A stretch of DNA of 13,357 nt from an uncultured Actinomycetes bacterium (lineage in GTDB: Bacteria; Actinomycetota; Coriobacteriia; Coriobacteriales; RUG844): assembly GCA_900313875.1 (NCBI GenBank), contig OMSY01000025.1, positions 1-13,357 of the forward strand, given 5' to 3'. This document shows, in pieces, positions 1 through 6,919 of this stretch. Position 1 is the stretch's first letter. Every line of letters begins with the position of its first letter. The position numbers and the translations under genes are program-made. A model generated the notes under the pieces. It made no database searches. It worked only from the letters and a program-made list of their open reading frames with translations, and had not been told where the DNA came from.

Positions 1-1605
1 GTTGTCAAGCGTCACGCCATACGCCTTCTGCGCGGCATAGAAGCATGACCGTGCGAGGCGGTTGAACACGTTGGTGAGCAGAGCGCTCTCCTTGAGAGCC
101 GGGTCCGCGACCTTCTTGTAACGCGCAGGGTCCTTCTCCTTGAGTTCCTGCATCTTGGGGTCATAGGGCTTGGGCGAGAAGCTCACGCTCTTGCTGCCGA
201 GACCGAGTGCGAGGAAATGAGCCCGCAGCTGCTCCGCCGTGTAGTGCTCCAGCAGCTCGATCGCCATGGGGGGCTTGACCTTGCCGCTGCTCGAGGCCTT
301 GTTGCCCATGAAGAGCACATGATGGTTCGCGATGAGCGTGGTCTGCTCGAGCTCACCCGGCGACGCCTGCGCGCGCGGCTCATGGCCCTGTTGCGTCGCC
401 GCCCACATCGCGGTCTGGGCCACGCCGTAGAAGTAGATGTTGTCCTGCCCGATGAATTGGTAGACCCGCGCCTCGGGATCGCACCACCACCGCCTCCACT
501 CATCGCGCTCATGACCGCGGTTCATGAGGCAGGCCGTGGAGAACGAGATCGGCGCCCAGAGGGATTCGGGCCAGCACCAGACGGTGAGCCTGTCCTCATC
601 CTCGAGCTGCGGGGCGGGAACGCCCCACTCGATGTTGCCGGTCAGACGGAACGGCACGAGCGCCTTGCCCGTGCGGAACCTCAACCCGTGTGCGGACAGC
701 ACATCGCGGGCCTCGTCACGGACCTCGATATCTTCGAACTCGAGTCCGAAGGACTGCTTGCCCTTCTCGGCAGGCAGGAAGACATGGGGAGGAAGTTCCT
801 CGGCCAAGGCACGGTATTCCTCCTCCAGGTCGTTCTTGACGTAGATGATGGGCGGGACGAGGAACTCCCGGATCGTGGTGGCCACCACATCGCGGACATC
901 GTCCCTCTTCGCGATCTCGTCGACATATTGCATGAGCAGCGTGCGGAAGCCCGGCAGCTTGAAGTACCAGTTCACGACATCGCGCATGGCGGGCGTCTCG
1001 CCGGTGATGGTGCTCTTCGGGGCGATCAGGTCGACAGGCATGTACTGGTGTCCCAGGTCGCATTCATCGGCATACCCCTTCTCCGACTTGCAGCCGGGAA
1101 CCGGACAGCGTCCGACGACCTGGCGACCGTTCAGGAAGGTCTGGGCCTTCTCGTCATAGAACTGCGCCGTCGCACGCTTCTCGAGATACCCGTTCTCATA
1201 CAGCCGCCGTATGAACAGGTCGGTGAACCACTCGTGCACCGGCTTGCAGCTGCCCGTGCCCGAACCCTCGTAGATGTCGAGGGAGATGTCATAGGCGTCC
1301 AGCGCCTCCTTCTGTGCCCGATGGTTCTCCTCCACATAGTCGGCGATGCTGCCCTCGAAACCCTGTTCCCGCAGCTTCCGATAGCCCTCGTCGATGGGGG
1401 AGCCATAACAGTCGGTGCCCGAGACGAACATGACGTTCTCGGGGCCGATGCGGTCACGCAGGAACCGGGCATAGCAATCTGCGGGAACGAACACCCCCGC
1501 GATATGACCGAAATGAAGACCCTTGTTGCCATAGGGCATCCCTGCCGTGACGATGGCCCGCTTGGGGAAAGCAGGACGCGTCCCCTCTCCATCCTTCGTT
1601 GACAC
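1..1605 (-). CDS. metG: Methionyl-tRNA synthetase, divergent type, C-terminus cut by window edge
   Basis: Charges tRNA-Met with methionine in the cytoplasm. Reading the minus strand from a GTG at 1605 gives 535 codons to the window edge, so the C-terminal anticodon-binding part is incomplete. Visible class I features: MPYGNKGLHFGHI at residues 23-35 (HIGH box HFGH 31-34), a zinc-knuckle-like insert with C167, C172, C182 and H186, WGVPAP at about 329-334, and FIGQDNIYFYG at 384-394. Where KMSKS is expected the protein has KASSSG (436-441), so it is not the standard MetRS. GTG is chosen because AAGGAG sits at 1618-1613 with 7-base spacing; this site overlaps the stop codon (1612-1610) of the flippase gene upstream, which implies one operon and probable translational coupling. 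Function as MetRS is well supported by the N-terminal half and the insert; the odd signature loop is the only caution. Confidence 0.92.
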   Translation of the reverse strand, partial: MSTKDGEGTRPAFPKRAIVTAGMPYGNKGLHFGHIAGVFVPADCYARFLRDRIGPENVMFVSGTDCYGSPIDEGYRKLREQGFEGSIADYVEENHRAQKEALDAYDISLDIYEGSGTGSCKPVHEWFTDLFIRRLYENGYLEKRATAQFYDEKAQTFLNGRQVVGRCPVPGCKSEKGYADECDLGHQYMPVDLIAPKSTITGETPAMRDVVNWYFKLPGFRTLLMQYVDEIAKRDDVRDVVATTIREFLVPPIIYVKNDLEEEYRALAEELPPHVFLPAEKGKQSFGLEFEDIEVRDEARDVLSAHGLRFRTGKALVPFRLTGNIEWGVPAPQLEDEDRLTVWCWPESLWAPISFSTACLMNRGHERDEWRRWWCDPEARVYQFIGQDNIYFYGVAQTAMWAATQQGHEPRAQASPGELEQTTLIANHHVLFMGNKASSSGKVKPPMAIELLEHYTAEQLRAHFLALGLGSKSVSFSPKPYDPKMQELKEKDPARYKKVADPALKESALLTNVFNRLARSCFYAAQKAYGVTLDN

Positions 1606-1609
1606 GTGT

Positions 1610-3847
1610 CTACTCCTTGTCCTCGTCTCCATCGGACCTCACCGATGGCAATGGAGCGGTCTTGTCGACATCGCTCCCCGTACCCTTGTCATCACCCGCT
1701 GGCGAGAAGACCTCGGGGAGGATCGAGGCGAGCGCCATCACCGCGGTCTTGCCCTTTCCGCCCTCGGCAGAACCCTTGTCGCCGTTCGACCCATCCTCGA
1801 CAGCCCTCGGGAAGAGCTTGCCCGAGTCCGACTTCCTGCTCTTGCCGGACTGGCCACCCCGAGACGTCGACACCGCCCGTGGCAGCATGGGCGATGGGGA
1901 GGTGAGCTGGTCGATGATCCGCCGCTCCTCCATCTCCTGCTCCCGACGCTCCTCGGCACCGAGAAGGACATCCCTCATGAGCATGTCGACCTCGGACAGG
2001 CGCTCAGGCTCGACCTCGCCCAGGGCAACCCATTCCTGTATACCATGCTCCGATGCCCAATGTGCCATGTCCACATAAACCTGGCTGACGTCCTCGTGCT
2101 CATGCTCGGTCTCGTACATCAGACCGTTCTCCATGGTCTGCACGGTCCTCCAGACCCCGGTGCTGTTGTCTATCTTGCCCTCGTAGCGGAACTTGCGCAA
2201 CAGCGGGAACAGGACGGCCAAGCTGGCCCAGAGAAGCGACACCGCCGCGACGATGCGCACGCTCGCCACGAACCAGCCCGCCTGACCGGTCAGGGCTATC
2301 GGGTCGGAGATGAACGGGATGAGAGCCTGGCCCGTGGAGAGCACCGCATCGAGCCAGGTATGCTTGAACGGGAACGAGAACTGCTCTGCAAGGAAATAGA
2401 ACCCGCAGGTCCCGTATGCGAACGTGATGATCACCGCATACAGCACGGCTGCGACCACGCTGCGCACGTTCTCATGGACGAGCAGCTTGTCGAAGCTGTT
2501 GCGCTTGAGGAACAGCCAGATGACGAGGACGAGGACGGCTGCGGCCACGTAGACGCTCCGCGCACCCACCACTTGGGCGATGGCCAGGTAGATGAGCAGG
2601 AACATGGTGAAGGCCCACGTGGTCCTGCTGCGCTTGGAGAGCCCCCGCGCCATGAGGAGAAGCATCACCGATATGACCACGACCGACATCGACGAGAAGA
2701 CGTTGCCGATGGACAGCCATTGCGTGAAGATGCTGTAGTTCTCCGGAAGACTGGGCAATACCGTGAACGCGATGTTGGCGAATGCGAAGACGAAGACGAA
2801 CAAGGTGGCCAGGTTGGCATTCTGCCTCGCCTTCTCCTCCTCGGTCTCGTCCTTCTTCGAGAAGAACCCCGTCTTGCGCAGGAGCAGGGCGCCGATGAGG
2901 AAGGGGATCCAGAAGACGAAGCCACGGAACGTGAGCGCAACGGCCGTCGAGGTCGCGACATCTATCCCAAACGATGCGAGCACAAGCGATGCGGTCGCCT
3001 CGGCGAAGCCGACCCCGTTGGGCGACGGCGAGAAGATGGTGAAGATGTTCGTGATGACATAGGCCCCGATGAGCGCATTGACCTGCGTCACCCCGAAGGC
3101 GAAGCCGCAGGTGATGAAGCAGAGCATCTCGCAGCCATTGGCAAGGACCATGAAACCGAACGAAGCCCACGCATTCTGCCTGTTGTGGGCCATGGCGTCG
3201 GTCGCGAGCGCCATCGAGTCGATGAACTTCTCCGCCCAGGGCTTCGGGGCCTTGTGACTACGGGTGAACCTGACCGCAAGCTTCGCGACCAGGGTCTCGA
3301 TGGAGGCGAGCAACGACCGGAGCACGTCGGGGTTCTTGCGGCAGATGAAGAGCACGCCACCGAAGAACGCCGCGATGAGGGCGATGATCATGCCGCAGAT
3401 GAAGAACACGGGCGTCAGCTTCCCCGCCACCTGCATGATGGTGAAGCCGATGAGCATCAGCACTATGAACCCGCTGAGAAGGAACGCCTGCATCATCACC
3501 GAGGCGCTGGTGGACTTGCCCACTGGGATACCACGGTTGCTGGCGTCATCGATCACGAGCGCATAGTACACGGTGCCCCCGCTGGGAGCGAGCGTGTTCA
3601 CGAAGGTGCCGCTGAGGATGAGCGTGAGCATCTTGCGCCAACTGGCCTGCTCGCCCACGGTGTTGAACGCTGCCACGTTGCCGCTCGCCTGCATGGCGTA
3701 CCTGCCGAACTCGAACAGGGCAGCAACGAGCAGCGGGATCGTGGCACCTTGTTCCATGGCGACCAGAACATCGGCGATGCTCTGCGAATAGGTGACCAGC
3801 AAGATCACGGCAAGCATGCCGATTATCCAGAATACGGTCTTGCGCAT
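1610..3847 (-). CDS. MprF-like lysylphosphatidylglycerol flippase-family membrane protein without synthase domain
   Basis: A 745-residue polytopic membrane protein. Residues 1 to about 325 match the UPF0104 / LPG-synthase transmembrane family: GTFVNTLAPSGGTVYYAL at about 80-97 and SPSPNGVGFAEA at about 273-284 are typical. In MprF this module moves aminoacylated phosphatidylglycerol to the outer leaflet. A charged linker (KKDETEEEKAR, about 331-341) leads to a second hydrophobic block (about 346-552), as in full MprF. The cytoplasmic aminoacyl-transferase domain that should follow is absent; instead there is a soluble tail of about 190 residues, acidic and helical at first (EERREQEMEERR), then low-complexity Gly/Ser/Lys/Asp. 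Substrate is therefore unknown. Start: ATG at 3847 has GGAG 4 bases upstream and opens with MRKTVFWIIGM; an in-frame ATG at 3886 would add 13 residues but has no ribosome-binding site. metG follows after 4 bases. Confidence 0.85.
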   Translation of the reverse strand: MRKTVFWIIGMLAVILLVTYSQSIADVLVAMEQGATIPLLVAALFEFGRYAMQASGNVAAFNTVGEQASWRKMLTLILSGTFVNTLAPSGGTVYYALVIDDASNRGIPVGKSTSASVMMQAFLLSGFIVLMLIGFTIMQVAGKLTPVFFICGMIIALIAAFFGGVLFICRKNPDVLRSLLASIETLVAKLAVRFTRSHKAPKPWAEKFIDSMALATDAMAHNRQNAWASFGFMVLANGCEMLCFITCGFAFGVTQVNALIGAYVITNIFTIFSPSPNGVGFAEATASLVLASFGIDVATSTAVALTFRGFVFWIPFLIGALLLRKTGFFSKKDETEEEKARQNANLATLFVFVFAFANIAFTVLPSLPENYSIFTQWLSIGNVFSSMSVVVISVMLLLMARGLSKRSRTTWAFTMFLLIYLAIAQVVGARSVYVAAAVLVLVIWLFLKRNSFDKLLVHENVRSVVAAVLYAVIITFAYGTCGFYFLAEQFSFPFKHTWLDAVLSTGQALIPFISDPIALTGQAGWFVASVRIVAAVSLLWASLAVLFPLLRKFRYEGKIDNSTGVWRTVQTMENGLMYETEHEHEDVSQVYVDMAHWASEHGIQEWVALGEVEPERLSEVDMLMRDVLLGAEERREQEMEERRIIDQLTSPSPMLPRAVSTSRGGQSGKSRKSDSGKLFPRAVEDGSNGDKGSAEGGKGKTAVMALASILPEVFSPAGDDKGTGSDVDKTAPLPSVRSDGDEDKE

Positions 3848-3915
3848 AAGGCTCCGAGTCTTGGTTCCATTGGAATGCGAGGGCATCCCGTGCTGTGTGC
3901 GACTTCTGTGTGGCT

Positions 3916-3924
3916 ATAGTATCA
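3916..3924 (-). promoter_or_regulatory. Extended -10 promoter candidate for the flippase-metG operon
   Basis: Read on the minus strand this is TGATACTAT: a TG dinucleotide one base before TACTAT, the extended -10 pattern. No good -35 is visible. A start near 3909 would give a leader of about 60 bases before the ATG at 3847. Two of six -10 bases deviate from TATAAT, so this is only a candidate. Confidence 0.35.
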
Positions 3925-4049
3925 CGCAGACACGGCGCAGGACATGCCGCCACCTGCCCCGCAAGTGGCAGAAACGCGGTATATACCCGTCAGGGGGTCC
4001 CGCTCGAAACGGTCATGTGCGCATCTGGCAGCGCGCACCACCCCGCAAA

Positions 4050-4083
4050 CCAGGAACCGGGGCCCTTTGGCCCCGGTTCCTGG
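4050..4083 (-). terminator. Strong GC hairpin, probable intrinsic terminator (minus strand)
   Basis: CCAGGAACCGGGGCC pairs perfectly with GGCCCCGGTTCCTGG, a 15-bp stem with a 4-base loop. On the minus strand the stem is followed by TTT (4049-4047) and then GCGGGG; on the plus strand by AGGAGATG. It is placed to end transcription from birA-bioY, whose last stop is at 4215. It also lies about 36 bases downstream of a minus-strand promoter candidate, so it could instead end a short RNA or act as an attenuator. The short T run matches that of the rlmN terminator in this window. Confidence 0.65.
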
Positions 4084-4125
4084 AGGAGATGTGAGGTTGA
4101 GAACAATTCATAGTTTGCGTGTAGG

Positions 4126-4153
4126 ATTATACCTGACCTCAGATGCATTGCAA
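4126..4153 (-). promoter_or_regulatory. Sigma70-type promoter candidate on the minus strand
   Basis: On the minus strand TTGCAA (4153-4148) is followed after 16 bases by a perfect TATAAT (4131-4126). It lies in the most AT-rich part of the intergenic region, and transcription would start near 4119. This is one of the best -35/-10 pairs in the window. Downstream are the hairpin at 4050-4083 and then the flippase gene. Confidence 0.5.
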
Positions 4154-4214
4154 GTATTTCCCTGCAAAAAAGTAGGAATTATTTCACCTGCTCAGCGCGG
4201 TTGTGCCCGGATGC

Positions 4215-4781
4215 CTACGCCGCGCCTTTCCGTGCTGCCTTGCCCTGTGTGCCGATGACCGGCAGCACCTTGAGGGCAAGATATCCTGCGACGAGCGCCT
4301 TGGCCACATCGCCGGGGAGCGTGATGAGGAAACCGTACAACAGCGCATACCAGACCGTGACCGCCTTGCCGAGATAGAGGTTGCTGATCAGATAGAGATA
4401 GGCGACCCCCACCGCATAGATGACCGCCAACCCGGCGAATGCCGCCACGAGCAGCCGTCTGTAGGTCACCTTCTCCCCACCATGCGCGACCGCACCGGTG
4501 ACGTATGCGCCGATGACGAAACCGACGAGATACCCGAACGTCGGCTGGAGCACATACCCGAAACCCCCACCCGAGGTGAACACGGGGACACCGAACAGCC
4601 CCAGCAGCATGTAGACCAGACAGCTGAGCGCCCCCATGTTCTTCCCGAGTAACATCCCTGCAAGCATGACGAACAGGGTCTGCAGCGTGAACGGAATCAC
4701 CGGAATGGGTATCCTGATGAACGCGCCCACGGCGATGAGTGCCACGAACAGCGCACCCCTTGCAAGTTGCCTGGTATCCAC
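4215..4781 (-). CDS. bioY: Biotin transporter substrate-binding component BioY
   Basis: A 188-residue hydrophobic membrane protein of the BioY family, the biotin-capturing S-component of an ECF transporter. The family's conserved region is present: IPFTLQTLFVMLAGMLLG at about 29-46, Y57 with LLGLFGVPVF at 59-68, then GGGFGY and QPTFGYLVGF to residue 88. About six membrane segments are visible and the length is typical. The start is taken as GTG at 4781 because AAGGAG lies 6 bases upstream (4793-4788); an in-frame ATG at 4817 would add 12 polar residues and has no comparable site. No ATPase or EcfT gene is nearby, so it probably shares a general energizing module coded elsewhere or works alone. 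birA ends 75 bases upstream on the same strand, so the pair is probably one transcript controlled by BirA. Confidence 0.93.
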   Translation of the reverse strand: MDTRQLARGALFVALIAVGAFIRIPIPVIPFTLQTLFVMLAGMLLGKNMGALSCLVYMLLGLFGVPVFTSGGGFGYVLQPTFGYLVGFVIGAYVTGAVAHGGEKVTYRRLLVAAFAGLAVIYAVGVAYLYLISNLYLGKAVTVWYALLYGFLITLPGDVAKALVAGYLALKVLPVIGTQGKAARKGAA

Positions 4782-4856
4782 ACATGTCTCCTTCCCATAT
4801 GAATCATCTGCCATCACGGTGGCGGGAGTCCCCTGCCCGCATCCCCAAACGGGGAA

Positions 4857-5834
4857 TCAGCGCGGGTCGACCTTGATGCTCACCTCGCCCGACTGAAGGT
4901 ACATCTCGCTCCCATCGCCCAGGCGCACACGCAGCCTCAGGTCATCGTCAACCTCCAGGGCGTATGCACTGGCGCGTATCTTCCCATCCGTGAACTCGAT
5001 ATCATGCCCGGGAACGAACGACCGGGCGCGATACGGCTCAAGGAACGTACGCTCGGATAGATGCAGATAGTAGGACATGAACCGGTTGACCACCTCGGCG
5101 GCAAGCTGGTTGCGAAGACCCGACCCACGTTCCTCGACAAGCACACCGGCACGCGCCGCGATATCGGTGGGGAACCCTCCTTCGGGCTGATAGACGTTGA
5201 TGCCGATACCCGGCACCGCATAGTCCAGCATCCCGGTCTCCATACCGAACGAGGCCTCGGTGAGGATGCCACATACCTTGCGCCCATCCACGTAGACGTC
5301 GTTCACCCACTTGATGAGCGCCTGCTTGCCGACGCACTTCTCGATAGCCTCGGCGACCGCAACGGCAGCGACCGAGGTGAGATACCCCGACTCCTTCGGG
5401 GTGAGCCTCGGCCGGAGCAGGAGACTGAGGTAGATGCCCGAATCCCGTGGGGAGAAGAACGGGCGTCCGAACCGCCCACGTCCAGCCGTCTGCGTGCCCG
5501 CCACCACGACCAGCCCCTCCGGTTCACCTGCCTCTGCCCGTTCACGTACGAACGTGATGGTCGATGAGACCTCCTCATGGACCTCGACCCGCATCTGATA
5601 AGAAGGGAGGAGGCGGTGCTGGATACCCACCTGTGACAAGGGGTCCCCGGCATCGGAGAGCAGATATCCCTTGTTGCTCGCACCCTCTATGTCATATCCC
5701 GCATCACGAAGCGCCTTGACCGCCTTCCAGACCGATGCACGCGAGACACCGAGCTCGGTCGCGATCCGCTCGCCTGAGACCCAGCTCCCCCGATGCTCCT
5801 CGAGGATGCATATGACCTGCTGTTTCGTGGACAT
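4857..5834 (-). CDS. birA: Bifunctional biotin--protein ligase / biotin operon repressor BirA
   Basis: A 325-residue, full-length bifunctional BirA. Residues about 1-60 form a winged helix-turn-helix (SGERIATELGVSRASVWKAV at 20-39, then the wing NKGYLL at 54-59). The catalytic domain follows: SSTITFVRE at 90-98, the nucleotide and biotin loop GRGRFGR at 118-124, and KWVNDV at 175-180 carrying the catalytic lysine of the family's KWPND motif. The C-terminal SH3-like domain ends in LQSGEVSIKVD. It makes biotinyl-AMP, transfers biotin to carboxylase carrier proteins, and as the biotinyl-AMP dimer binds DNA. AAGG lies 6 bases before the ATG. A BirA-type operator lies 50 bases upstream, so autoregulation together with downstream bioY is expected. 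No biotin synthesis genes are in view, consistent with a salvage lifestyle. Confidence 0.95.
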   Translation of the reverse strand: MSTKQQVICILEEHRGSWVSGERIATELGVSRASVWKAVKALRDAGYDIEGASNKGYLLSDAGDPLSQVGIQHRLLPSYQMRVEVHEEVSSTITFVRERAEAGEPEGLVVVAGTQTAGRGRFGRPFFSPRDSGIYLSLLLRPRLTPKESGYLTSVAAVAVAEAIEKCVGKQALIKWVNDVYVDGRKVCGILTEASFGMETGMLDYAVPGIGINVYQPEGGFPTDIAARAGVLVEERGSGLRNQLAAEVVNRFMSYYLHLSERTFLEPYRARSFVPGHDIEFTDGKIRASAYALEVDDDLRLRVRLGDGSEMYLQSGEVSIKVDPR

Positions 5835-5862
5835 GGCCTACCTTCTCCGTTTCATGTCGGGA

Positions 5863-5891
5863 ACGATACGGCAAACATGCCCTATCGTAAA
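5863..5891 (-). promoter_or_regulatory. Promoter candidate for birA-bioY overlapping the operator
   Basis: Minus-strand TTTACG (5891-5886) and TATCGT (5868-5863) are separated by 17 bases; each matches 4 of 6 consensus bases. The -35 lies inside one operator half-site, which is the arrangement expected for repression by BirA. Start would be near 5856, about 22 bases before the birA ATG. Confidence 0.4.
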
Positions 5892-5916
5892 CCTTGAATC
5901 TCACACAGGTTTACAT
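5885..5916 (-). promoter_or_regulatory. BirA operator
   Basis: The plus strand has TCGTAAACC (5885-5893), 14 bases, then GGTTTACAT (5908-5916). The cores GTAAACCT and AGGTTTAC are exact inverted repeats. This closely follows the known BirA site TTGTAAACC - spacer - GGTTTACAA, and it lies just upstream of birA. Sequence and context agree, so binding by the BirA of this window is the simple reading. Confidence 0.88.
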
Positions 5917-6031
5917 TCGCAGGCAAAAAGCCCCTCATCCTCGCCAAACGTATCGGAGAGGTTCACGATCCACATGATGAACGGATGCCCCTCATGGGGC
6001 TGGACGGAGGACCGACCCTGTACCGGCAAGC

Positions 6032-6718
6032 TCAGTGAAGGACGTACGCCCACACGAGGAATATGACGACCAGCCCGAGCACGATCCAGAACAGGATGCC
6101 GGCCACCTTGCATCCCTTGTTGCCGGCAACCGCCTGGTTGACCAGCGAGTCGGCGACGCTGCGGCGCTTCTTGAAATACACCGTACCCTTGGGAAGCTTT
6201 GCCCGTTCCATCTCGCCAGCCGGGAACCACTCCCCACCGGACTGGACGACACGGGTGATCTCCTTGGGCGACAGCTTGATGTCGGGATGGTCGCCACGCG
6301 CAAAGGCCTTCGCTGCGGTTGCGCAGTACGGCTCCCATATCGCCTGCTCGCCCACGGGGTAGCAGATGACCGCGAATTCGGCATGGAACCCGTTCTTCTC
6401 CTCGGTGTAGAGCACCGCCGACACGAAAGCGCGGCAGGTCATGCCCTTGTCATGCGCCTGCCGGATGGTCGCCGAGTCCGCAGCACCGAACGCACCGAGG
6501 GCGTATCCTCGCCTTGATTGCACGCATACGAGCCCAGGATGCGCCGATATTCCCTGACTGGAACCATCCTCGTCAGCCTGTACCGTCTCGTCGAAGACCA
6601 AGACCACCTCGGCGCCGATGACGCTCTCGTTGCTCGACAGATGCTTGCTCTCATCACTCGTGACCTCACATGCGGTGAGATACAGACCGAGATAACGGTC
6701 ACTGGGGTTGTCAGCCAT
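6032..6718 (-). CDS. Hypothetical tail-anchored membrane protein
   Basis: A 228-residue protein I do not recognise. Residues 1 to about 200 look soluble with mixed alpha/beta character (a hydrophobic strand at EVVLVFDE, about 37-44) and no signal peptide. A single hydrophobic segment, GILFWIVLGLVVIFLVWAYVL, sits at the extreme C-terminus with only one residue after it, preceded by basic residues (KKRRS, NKGCK). This is the layout of a tail-anchored protein with its body in the cytoplasm. The start is secure: AAAGGAGG lies about 7 bases before the ATG. It stands alone on its transcript, divergent from the Rrf2 regulator 200 bases away, with birA about 200 bases downstream on the same strand. 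The middle part (RRGYALGAFGAAD and after) has a faint resemblance to HIRAN-like folds, but the hallmark residues are missing, so no function is assigned. Confidence 0.8.
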   Translation of the reverse strand: MADNPSDRYLGLYLTACEVTSDESKHLSSNESVIGAEVVLVFDETVQADEDGSSQGISAHPGLVCVQSRRGYALGAFGAADSATIRQAHDKGMTCRAFVSAVLYTEEKNGFHAEFAVICYPVGEQAIWEPYCATAAKAFARGDHPDIKLSPKEITRVVQSGGEWFPAGEMERAKLPKGTVYFKKRRSVADSLVNQAVAGNKGCKVAGILFWIVLGLVVIFLVWAYVLH

Positions 6719-6747
6719 GGAGCATCCTCCTTTGCTCGTATGCGCAC

Positions 6748-6753
6748 ATCATA
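6748..6753 (-). promoter_or_regulatory. -10 candidate for the tail-anchored protein gene
   Basis: Minus-strand TATGAT, 5 of 6 matches to TATAAT, about 30 bases before the start codon. No clear -35 at the right distance, so weak. Confidence 0.3.
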
Positions 6754-6881
6754 CCGTATCGCCCTGGGAGACGACCGCGCACAAGGGCAGGGCCGCAGGC
6801 CGCGAAGCTCCTCTTGCAGGCGGTCGGCGACGTACCCGGCGATAATCCAGACAAGAACGCAAGGATATCGAAAAGCAAGGG

Positions 6882-6887
6882 TATACT
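6882..6887 (+). promoter_or_regulatory. -10 candidate for the Rrf2 regulator gene
   Basis: TATACT, 5 of 6 matches to TATAAT, 33 bases before the ATG at 6920. The expected -35 region is poor, which would fit a regulated promoter but is not evidence of one. Confidence 0.3.
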
Positions 6888-6919
6888 GTCGTTCAGACAC
6901 GGAAAGGACGGAGCTGCCG

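Larger units (their letters stand above)
3848..4214. other. Gene-free region between the flippase and bioY genes
   Basis: About 370 bases with no convincing coding sequence on either strand. The half nearest the flippase is GC-rich; 4100-4190 is clearly more AT-rich than its surroundings. It holds an extended -10 element (3916-3924), a strong GC hairpin (4050-4083), and a good minus-strand promoter candidate (4126-4153), each listed separately. The distance from the outer promoter to the flippase ATG is about 270 bases, which would make an unusually long leader. Confidence 0.7.

Noticed and set aside
217..1602. Plus-strand open frame of 461 codons opposite metG
   Set aside because: Shadow frame of metG, whose minus-strand translation carries MetRS motifs throughout.
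1601..1610. Palindrome GACACGTGTC at the metG start, sharing CACGTG with parS
   Set aside because: Outside the central six bases it does not match parS (about 7 of 16), and it is explained as coding and start-codon sequence.
1547..3919. Very long plus-strand open frame (790 codons) opposite the flippase gene
   Set aside because: It is antisense to a gene with clear membrane segments and family motifs. Its product is rich in Arg, Glu, Asp and His in the pattern expected from reading a GC-rich membrane gene backwards, and it has no recognisable domain.
4020..4050. T-box-like GGGTGGT on the minus strand after the hairpin
   Set aside because: The rest of the T-box consensus (ACCGCG) does not follow, no specifier stem is apparent, and the first gene of the operon is not an aminoacyl-tRNA synthetase.
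4166..4185. Minus-strand T6 run downstream of bioY as a terminator
   Set aside because: The stem before it is about 5 pairs with a bulge, far weaker than the hairpin at 4050-4083.
5921..6000. Possible terminator between the tail-anchored gene and birA (GGGGC followed by TTTTT on the minus strand, and GCCCC/GGGGC at 5987-6000)
   Set aside because: The T run is preceded by only a very weak local stem; the 5-bp hairpin at 5987-6000 lacks a T run; pairing the two needs a loop of more than 50 bases.
6518..6919. Upstream extension of the Rrf2 open frame
   Set aside because: It is antisense to the tail-anchored gene and its promoter region, and the family N-terminus MKVSTKGRYA with its ribosome-binding site fixes the start at 6920.
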